From positions 1 through 11,127 of the forward strand of contig JBGVRF010000044.1 of NCBI GenBank assembly GCA_045128175.1: a stretch of DNA of 11,127 bases, in the 5' to 3' direction. A program made the position numbers and the translations under genes. A model generated the notes under the pieces. It worked only from the letters and a program-made list of their open reading frames with translations, ran no database searches and was not told where the DNA came from. Source of the stretch: Scatosoma sp045128175 (lineage in GTDB: Bacteria > Bacillota > Clostridia > Christensenellales > Borkfalkiaceae). Shown here piece after piece: positions 6,317-11,127 of this stretch (position 1 is its first letter; each line of letters begins with the position of its first letter).

Positions 6317-6376
6317 CTGTCGATTTTTATTATTTTGATCAAATGAAGGGGGCAGGGTTGCGTTGACGTTTAAAAA

Positions 6377-6925
6377 TTACAGCTCCAGACAGTCGAACAT
6401 ACCGCCCGTTTCAAGATCTTTCCAAAACAAGACGCCGTCCTCGACGAGGATATACGAATGGGGTGTTTCGGGCTTGGGTAAAGCGACCGAGCCGCAGTTT
6501 ACATAATACGCGCCGTTTTCCAACGCGCGATTTTCGGGGGTGTGGAAATGCCCGTTAAGCAATACGTCGCCTTTTTTCAAAAGGGGAGGATTTTCCGCAT
6601 TGAACAGATGACCGTGAGTGGCAAACAAAGTATGATCCTTCGTTTCCAATAAAGCGTAATCCGCCATGATAGGAAATTCCAATACCATCTGATCGACTTC
6701 GCTGTCGCAGTTTCCGCGTACGCATACGATCTTATCCTTGATCGCGTTGAGCATTGCGAAAACTTTTTTAGGCGAATAGTCGTCGGGAAAATCGTTTCTG
6801 GGACCGTGATAGAGCAGGTCGCCGAGCAAAAGCAGCTTGTCTGCGCCTTCGGTCTCAAAGGCGGAAAGGAGCTGTTCGCACCAATACGCTGAGCCGTGTA
6901 TATCCGATGCAATGATGATCTTCAT
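6377..6925 (-). CDS. yfcE: YfcE-like metallophosphodiesterase
   Basis: This 182-residue calcineurin-like phosphoesterase is of the YfcE/MJ0936 type, a two-metal enzyme that hydrolyses phosphodiester bonds; the physiological substrate is unknown. All expected ligands are visible: Asp8 and His10 (SDIHG), Asp36 (LLLLGDLLYHGP), Asn72 (RGNCD), His104 and His106 (THGH), and His126 and His128 (NGHFH). The length is normal. ATG 6925 has AGGAG seven bases upstream. It is the last gene of a probable three-gene unit, 57 bp after the small membrane-anchored protein with no terminator in between, and is followed by a terminator at 6281-6316. Confidence 0.9.
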   Translation of the reverse strand: MKIIIASDIHGSAYWCEQLLSAFETEGADKLLLLGDLLYHGPRNDFPDDYSPKKVFAMLNAIKDKIVCVRGNCDSEVDQMVLEFPIMADYALLETKDHTLFATHGHLFNAENPPLLKKGDVLLNGHFHTPENRALENGAYYVNCGSVALPKPETPHSYILVEDGVLFWKDLETGGMFDCLEL

Positions 6926-6982
6926 TATATACTCCTGAAATAAATAAAATAAAAATTTTTTATCGGCGAGTCCGAAAGGGAG

Positions 6983-7423
6983 CTATGCGTCCGAGCGGGG
7001 AGGCGTTTCTTCGCGGTAAAGCTGTAACTCGTTTTTCCATTCTTTTAAGGCGGTTTCGAGGCTGTCATAGACGTATGCGAACTCCGTCGTGTCCACCCAA
7101 ACGCCGTAATCCGTCGCGTAAAAGACTTCTTCGTCGTCAAAAAGTTCCAATGCTTCCGTTTGCACTGTGAAATGGTCTTTGTGTTTTAGAAAAAGAATAC
7201 GTTGCGTTTCGTTTTTGCCGAAAAATAACCGTTCGATGTCCTTACAATCGTCCAGTCCCCCATATTTCAATAAGGAGATTTTTTCTTCTTTTGAAAGAGG
7301 GGGTAGACTCGGCGGAAGGTCGGGCTTGTTTTTTCGCGCCTGAATCCAATCGGCAAGCTTCCAAATCACCGCTTCCAAGCCGAGCGCAAGCAAAGCGATG
7401 ACTACGTAGACATACCATTCCAT
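6983..7423 (-). CDS. Hypothetical membrane-anchored protein
   Basis: I do not recognise this 146-residue protein. Residues 3-21 form one hydrophobic segment (YVYVVIALLALGLEAVIW), followed by a basic stretch, a proline-rich linker (PDLPPSLPPLSK, about 34-45), and a soluble acidic domain of about 100 residues rich in aromatic and charged residues. One N-terminal anchor with a cytoplasmic domain is the simplest topology. Its ATG at 7423 is separated by one base from the stop of the upstream dehydrogenase (TGATATG), and it has no ribosome binding site of its own, so translation is probably coupled to that gene. No catalytic motif is seen. Confidence 0.8.
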   Translation of the reverse strand: MEWYVYVVIALLALGLEAVIWKLADWIQARKNKPDLPPSLPPLSKEEKISLLKYGGLDDCKDIERLFFGKNETQRILFLKHKDHFTVQTEALELFDDEEVFYATDYGVWVDTTEFAYVYDSLETALKEWKNELQLYREETPPRSDA

Positions 7424-7424
7424 A

Positions 7425-8429
7425 TCAAAAAATAAATTTCACGATATCGATCTGTTCGGGTAAATTTACGCCGCTGCCGGACAACTCGGAATACTTCTCC
7501 ATCAAAGCGGGCAATTCTTCCTCGCGATAGCTCTTGATAGGAAATTCGTTAAACGTGACGGCTTTGTTTGCCAAAAGGTTGATGGCGGTGGAAACGAATT
7601 CACGGTTTTCCGTGATCCCTTTGATGGTCACGTTGTTTTTCATTGCGTATTCGAGGTTGACGTGCAGGCTCTTGCCCGTCAGCGAGCAGAAGGACACGTA
7701 CGCGTCCCGCTTGACGAGGGGGAAGAGTACGGAAGGCTCGCAACGGTTTGCAAACGCAAGATATACCGCGCCGTCGGCAAGTTTGCCGCCCGTCACCTTC
7801 AATACGTTTTCCCGTAACGTTTCATCATTTGGAAAGGTGTAGTAAATACCGCTCTTTTTTGCCCGCGAAAGCCGCTCCGCGTTGTTGTCCGCAAGGATAG
7901 GCACGGCGCGATGATAAATAAGTATCTGGCAGAGTATATTGCCATACAGCCCACCGCCGAGGACAAGCACGTGCTGTCCCACGTCGACGTGCATTTCGTC
8001 CACGACGTGCTCCGCCAAAGCGATTGCGTCGATGAGGAACGCCGCTTCGTCGGTGACGGATGCGGGCAAAGGATATACGTCGTCGACGCCCGCAAGAACA
8101 AAATCGCGGTAGAAGCCGTCCGCTGTTTCGCCTGCGATACGCAGTCCGTCGGGGGCACATTCGTCCTCCGTCACCCCGGAAAGATAGACGCGTTCGCCTT
8201 TTTGGATAAAAGTATCCTCCGAGTTAAAGACCTCGGTGACCTGACCGATGGCGAATCTGCCGGGAATGAAGGGGGCTTTGACCTTGATCGCGCCCGAATA
8301 TACCGCTACGTCCGATTCGGTAAGCATTGCTTTGGTGACTTTGACCTTAACGGTGTTTTCCGTAATCTTCAGATCGGGAGCGGTGACGTGTTGTAAGTTG
8401 TGTGGATAAGCCAGTTGCCAAACTTTCAT
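7425..8429 (-). CDS. Medium-chain dehydrogenase/reductase-like protein without zinc ligands
   Basis: The 334-residue protein has the MDR layout: an N-terminal GroES-like domain (about 1-125) and a Rossmann nucleotide-binding domain with VLVLGGGLYGN (about 154-164). Family members are NAD(P)-dependent alcohol, sugar or threonine dehydrogenases or zinc-free reductases. The catalytic zinc ligands are missing: the usual GxCGSD reads MLTESD (35-40), and the GHE block after PG reads RFAIG (58-62). The four-cysteine structural zinc lobe is also absent. It is therefore either a zinc-independent reductase or a non-catalytic relative; the substrate is unknown. ATG 8429 is chosen because MKVWQL begins the first beta strand and AAGGA lies upstream; the longer in-frame ORF from 8492 has no ribosome binding site and lies close to the promoter. 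First gene of a probable unit with the next two. Confidence 0.85.
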   Translation of the reverse strand: MKVWQLAYPHNLQHVTAPDLKITENTVKVKVTKAMLTESDVAVYSGAIKVKAPFIPGRFAIGQVTEVFNSEDTFIQKGERVYLSGVTEDECAPDGLRIAGETADGFYRDFVLAGVDDVYPLPASVTDEAAFLIDAIALAEHVVDEMHVDVGQHVLVLGGGLYGNILCQILIYHRAVPILADNNAERLSRAKKSGIYYTFPNDETLRENVLKVTGGKLADGAVYLAFANRCEPSVLFPLVKRDAYVSFCSLTGKSLHVNLEYAMKNNVTIKGITENREFVSTAINLLANKAVTFNEFPIKSYREEELPALMEKYSELSGSGVNLPEQIDIVKFIF

Positions 8430-8499
8430 AAAAGTCCGTCCTTGAATTTTGTCGCGGAAACAGGTCGGAAAAAATACCCATGACCGCCTCAATAAGATA

Positions 8500-8528
8500 A
8501 GTATATCGCATTTTCATTAAATTTGCAA
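8500..8528 (-). promoter_or_regulatory. Sigma-A promoter of the dehydrogenase operon
   Basis: Minus strand: TTGCAA (8528-8523), 17-bp spacer, TATACT (8505-8500). Predicted start is about 8493, giving a leader of about 64 nt. It is back to back with the rpmE promoter, the -35 boxes lying 30 bp apart. Confidence 0.7.
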
Positions 8529-8558
8529 GTATTTTTTATAAATTCGAGGCAAAAACAG

Positions 8559-8587
8559 TTGACGGGGATAAAAAAAAGCGGTATAAT
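8559..8587 (+). promoter_or_regulatory. Sigma-A promoter of rpmE
   Basis: TTGACG (8559-8564), 17-bp spacer, TATAAT (8582-8587). Predicted start is about 8594, leaving a leader of about 30 nt with a normal ribosome binding site, unlike the leaderless pair at 1793-1916. Confidence 0.88.
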
Positions 8588-8624
8588 TGTGAAGCATGAC
8601 AAAAAAGAACAGCGAGGTGAAATT

Positions 8625-8828
8625 ATGAAGGCTGATATACATCCCAAATATCACGAAGTAACTGTGACTTGCGCTTGTGGAGCTTCTTTCAAAACCGGTA
8701 CGACGAAAGACTGTGAAGTTTTGAAAGTGGATATTTGCAGCAATTGCCATCCTTTCTTCACGGGCAAGCAGAAGTTGGTTGATACCGGTGGACGTATCGA
8801 TAAGTTCAAAAAGCGCTACGGTATGTAA
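8625..8828 (+). CDS. rpmE: 50S ribosomal protein L31, zinc-binding type
   Basis: This 67-residue protein is L31, a component of the large subunit at the central protuberance that bridges to 30S. KADIHPKYHEVTVTCACG at the N-terminus, CSNCHPFFTGKQK and the terminal RIDKFKKRYG are characteristic. The zinc ligands Cys16, Cys18, Cys38 and Cys41 are kept, so this is the zinc-containing (C+) form rather than the zinc-free paralogue. The start is fixed by GAGGTGA five bases upstream of ATG. A strong terminator separates it from the next gene, although rpmE next to DUF1385 and prmC is the usual order in Bacillota. Confidence 0.97.
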   Translation: MKADIHPKYHEVTVTCACGASFKTGTTKDCEVLKVDICSNCHPFFTGKQKLVDTGGRIDKFKKRYGM

Positions 8829-8844
8829 TGGTGGAAACCGATCG

Positions 8845-8880
8845 GGCTTTAAGATCATGCATCTTAAAGCCTTCTTTTTT
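8845..8880 (+). terminator. Intrinsic terminator or attenuator after rpmE
   Basis: GGCTTTAAGAT (8845-8855) pairs perfectly with ATCTTAAAGCC (8861-8871) around CATGC, followed by TTCTTTTTT. The next gene starts 22 bp later with no clear promoter between, so partial read-through probably supplies that gene. Confidence 0.88.
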
Positions 8881-8901
8881 ACAAATCCTTGAGGGAAAAC
8901 T

Positions 8902-10737
8902 ATGAAACAGAAAAAATCGAAAACCTGTACCTATATCGGCGGTCAGGCGGTCATGGAAGGGGTTATGATGCGGGGAAAACTCGCAATGGCAACGGCAGTC
9001 CGCGATTCCGACGGTTCGATTCAGATCGAATCCGAACGGCTTAAACCGTCCGAAAAACGTAATAAATTTTTAAAGCTTCCCTTTGTGCGCGGGGTGGTGA
9101 ATTTTATCATTTCGCTCATCGATGGTAACAGAGTGTTGATGCGTAGTGCGGACGTCGCGATGGCGGAAGAGGACAGCGAACAGCCCACGAAAGCGGAGAA
9201 ATGGCTGGAGGAAGAAGGTAAGGTAGACCTTAGCGGCGTTGTCAATACCGTTTCCGTTATCCTTGGCGTTGGGCTGGCGTTACTCATTTTTATCGCTCTG
9301 CCACAATTTTTAACAAGCTTTTTGCCGTTCAGCAAGACGGCGACGGGTTGGGAAGGGTTTTGGTTCAACCTTATCGAAGGTGGGATCCGTATCGTCATTT
9401 TTATTGCATATATCCTCTTGATATCGCTGATACCTTCCCTTCGGCGGGTGTTTATGTGTCACGGCGCCGAGCACAAGACGATCACGTGTTTTGAAGAGGG
9501 GAAAGAGCTGACCGTGGAAAACGTACGCGGCTGTTCGCGTGTGCACGATCGTTGCGGCACAACCTTTCTGTTCATCGTTATGGTCGTCAGTATCCTCGTG
9601 TTTTCGCTAGTGAACGTAGCGGTCGTACAATGGCTGTATACGGATAACGACCAACTGAACGGTATCATTCGTTTCTTGTTCAAGATCCTGCTGTTGCCGG
9701 TGGTCGCAGGCGTATCGTACGAGGTCCTGCGTTTGCTGTCCAAGACCAGAAGTAAGTTTTTCCTCATTTTCAAATTTCCCGGGCTTTTGTTGCAACGTCT
9801 GACCACGCGCGAGCCGGAGGATCAGATGATCGAATGTGCCATCGCGGCGTTTACAACGGTGTTGAAGATGGACGAAGACCCGACGATCCCCGAAAAAGTA
9901 TTCGCGACGCCGGGTAGGATGAGTGTATTGCTGAAAAACACGAAAAAGCGTTTTGCGGATAACGGCATCGACGAGGAAGAGGCGGAGTGGATATTTGCGT
10001 TGTCGCTGGGGGTGCCCAAGAGCTCGGTAGCGAGCGGGGAGCGCATCCTCAAGGCTTCGCATGCGAAAGAGATTATTCGTATCGCGGACGAACGTTTGAT
10101 GGGCAGACCGCTTTGGTATATTATTGGAGATACCGATTTCTGCGGCTATAAGATCAAGGTAGACGAAAGAGTGTTGATTCCCCGCCCGGAAACGGAAGAG
10201 ATGGCGATGATGGTCGTCAACGCGGCGGAGGAGGGGAACAGTATTCTCGACCTTTGCACGGGTAGCGGCGCGATCGCGATTGCCGTAAGCAAAGAGCTGG
10301 AAAAGCGCGGTTGTAAAGTGAAAGTGACGGCAACGGACGTCAGCGAAGAAGCGTTGGAGCTTGCGAAAGAGAATGCGCAGGCGAACGACGCGGAGATCCT
10401 GTTCATACAATCCGATCTGTTCTCGCGGATCCGCGGGCGGTTCGATATTATCGTTACCAATCCCCCGTACATTCCCACGGCGGAGATCGGGAAATTGCAA
10501 CGCGAAGTGAAGGATCACGAGCCGATGTTGGCGCTGGACGGCGGTGCGGACGGGTTGGAATGTTACCGTCGGATCGCGATCGAGGCGTCGAAATATCTCA
10601 ATCGTAGCGGAACGCTGATCATGGAGGTCGGTGAAGGCGAGGCGGCGGAGGTCGTGAAGCTGTTCAAGGGCAATGCGTATTCGATGATCGTGAAGGATTT
10701 TAACGGCGTGGACAGATACGTCAAGATCATTATGTGA
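8902..10737 (+). CDS. prmC: DUF1385 membrane domain fused to PrmC release-factor glutamine methyltransferase
   Basis: One uninterrupted 611-codon frame joins two proteins that are usually separate neighbours. Residues 1-334 match DUF1385 (YqhQ-like): GGQAVMEGVMMRG at 13-25, membrane segments at about 115-140, 158-180, 221-243 and 255-275, and the conserved CHGAEHKTI (186-194) and RGCSRVHDRCGTTF (209-222). Residues 340-611 match PrmC, which N5-methylates the glutamine of the GGQ motif in release factors RF1 and RF2. This part has an N-terminal helical domain (340-408), IPRPETEE (426-433), SAM-binding DLCTGSGAIAI (450-460) and catalytic NPPY (520-523). The start has GAGGG seven bases upstream. 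An internal ATG at 9919 lies exactly at the domain junction but has only AGG directly against it, so separate initiation looks poor. The usual downstream partner prfA is absent; a terminator follows. Confidence 0.93.
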   Translation: MKQKKSKTCTYIGGQAVMEGVMMRGKLAMATAVRDSDGSIQIESERLKPSEKRNKFLKLPFVRGVVNFIISLIDGNRVLMRSADVAMAEEDSEQPTKAEKWLEEEGKVDLSGVVNTVSVILGVGLALLIFIALPQFLTSFLPFSKTATGWEGFWFNLIEGGIRIVIFIAYILLISLIPSLRRVFMCHGAEHKTITCFEEGKELTVENVRGCSRVHDRCGTTFLFIVMVVSILVFSLVNVAVVQWLYTDNDQLNGIIRFLFKILLLPVVAGVSYEVLRLLSKTRSKFFLIFKFPGLLLQRLTTREPEDQMIECAIAAFTTVLKMDEDPTIPEKVFATPGRMSVLLKNTKKRFADNGIDEEEAEWIFALSLGVPKSSVASGERILKASHAKEIIRIADERLMGRPLWYIIGDTDFCGYKIKVDERVLIPRPETEEMAMMVVNAAEEGNSILDLCTGSGAIAIAVSKELEKRGCKVKVTATDVSEEALELAKENAQANDAEILFIQSDLFSRIRGRFDIIVTNPPYIPTAEIGKLQREVKDHEPMLALDGGADGLECYRRIAIEASKYLNRSGTLIMEVGEGEAAEVVKLFKGNAYSMIVKDFNGVDRYVKIIM

Positions 10738-10753
10738 AAACTTGTGTAAAAAG

Positions 10754-10784
10754 TTCCAACCGTCTGCGGGGCGGTTGGAATTTT
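10754..10784 (+). terminator. Intrinsic terminator of the DUF1385-prmC gene
   Basis: TTCCAACCG (10754-10762) pairs with CGGTTGGAA (10772-10780) around a 9-nt loop, followed by TTTT. It begins 16 bp past the stop codon. The T run is short. Confidence 0.8.
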
Positions 10785-10801
10785 AAAATGGTGAATTGCC
10801 G

Positions 10802-11127
10802 GCGTATCGCTGGACCATGTTGGAAGTCAAGGAACTCAGTTCCTTGCGGGTGTGGGCAGAGCCCACGAAAACAAGCCCTAAGAAAGCAAAACGTAGTTTT
10901 GCGCATATCACGGCGAAGCCGTCAACGCCGAAGGCGTATCAGCGCAAGCAGAGCTTGCTTAAGAAAGTACGATATGCGGGGCGTTGCCCCTGCACCCCAC
11001 AAGAGGCAATGCCTCTTGACTTCAGTCGGGAAATCAAGGGACCAGCGTACTGCTGGACCATGTTGGAAGTCAAGGAACTCAGTTCCTTGCGGGTGTGGGC
11101 AGAGCCCACGAAAACAAGCCCTAAGAA
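10802..11127. repeat. Tandem array of triloop palindromes, 243-bp period
   Basis: No gene is visible. A segment from 10809 to 10884 recurs exactly at 11052-11127, 243 bp later, and with two mismatches the match starts at 10802/11045. The second copy is cut by the window edge, so more copies may follow. The unit consists of consecutive perfect palindromes with 3-nt loops: CAAGGAAC-TCA-GTTCCTTG (10828-10846), GTGGGC-AGA-GCCCAC (10852-10866), GCAAAAC-GTA-GTTTTGC (10886-10902), ACGGC-GAA-GCCGT (10910-10922), ACGCC-GAA-GGCGT (10925-10937), GCAAGC-AGA-GCTTGC (10944-10958), GGGGC-GTT-GCCCC (10978-10990) and CAAGAGGC-AAT-GCCTCTTG (11000-11018). The first two recur at 11071-11089 and 11095-11109. A related, degraded piece lies at 4251-4350. 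Confidence 0.9.
10823..11023. mobile_element. Possible MITE-like unit with short inverted ends
   Basis: GAAGTCAAG at 10823-10831 is matched by its reverse complement CTTGACTTC at 11015-11023, bounding a 201-bp unit. Each end carries an 8-bp triloop palindrome and then a GGGC-type hairpin, so the unit is roughly symmetric on the large scale. The left end recurs at 11066 in the next copy. There is no coding capacity; movement would need a transposase from elsewhere, or the array may spread by recombination. The mobile interpretation is inferred. Confidence 0.4.

Noticed and set aside
9607..10518. 303-codon open frame on the minus strand opposite prmC
   Set aside because: Antisense shadow of the DUF1385-PrmC frame, with no ribosome binding site and an Arg/His-rich, low-complexity composition.
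9919..10737. Separate prmC gene starting at the internal ATG 9919
   Set aside because: AGG touches the ATG with no usable spacing, there is no stop codon between the domains, and no promoter is visible. Kept as a check for the fusion, not annotated.
10802..11127. CRISPR array
   Set aside because: The repeat period is 243 bp with no short regular direct repeats or unique spacers, and no cas genes are near. Each palindrome has a different sequence.

Overview
The window looks like part of a Bacillota (Firmicutes) chromosome, most likely an uncultured member of class Clostridia. Evidence: a tryptophan T-box riboswitch, near-consensus sigma-A promoters with 17-bp spacers, GGAG-type ribosome binding sites, the rpmE - DUF1385 - prmC gene cluster typical of that phylum, queH-type queuosine synthesis, and simple hairpin-plus-T terminators. 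No phage, plasmid, transposase or defence genes are visible. The genus cannot be named from the sequence.

Layout. (a) 1-1792, minus strand: a THUMP-domain RNA methyltransferase followed 10 bp later by a multi-membrane-segment protein of unknown function that runs off the left edge. (b) 1793-1916: back-to-back consensus promoters, each placing its predicted transcription start at or within 3 nt of an ATG with no Shine-Dalgarno sequence, so both the methyltransferase and queH look leaderless. (c) 1917-2571, plus: queH and its terminator. (d) 2572-2840: a convergent gap with the trpB terminator inside a larger imperfect inverted repeat. (e) 2841-4753, minus: a stand-alone TrpB2-type tryptophan synthase beta chain behind a complete T-box with a UGG (Trp) specifier. 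Between the T-box terminator and trpB lie an 11-codon ORF with a strong ribosome binding site and a degenerate piece of a hairpin-rich repeat. (f) 4800-6147, minus: an isochorismatase/nicotinamidase-like hydrolase downstream of a YwaF/TP0381-type integral membrane protein. (g) 6377-8429, minus: a YfcE-like phosphodiesterase, a small membrane-anchored protein and a zinc-ligand-less medium-chain dehydrogenase/reductase. (h) 8559-10784, plus: rpmE (ribosomal protein L31), then one 611-codon gene joining a DUF1385 membrane domain to PrmC, the release-factor glutamine methyltransferase. (i) 10785-11127: no gene, but a tandem array of short perfect palindromes, nearly all with 3-nt loops.

Functional themes: translation (rpmE, prmC, queH and the RNA methyltransferase act on ribosome, release factor, tRNA and rRNA) and tryptophan supply under tRNA-Trp control.

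Most unusual content: the triloop-hairpin repeat. It forms a unit of about 201 bp with short inverted ends, repeats with a 243-bp period at the right edge, and recurs in degraded form on the opposite strand inside the trpB leader. Second are the paired leaderless divergent promoters and the DUF1385-PrmC fusion.
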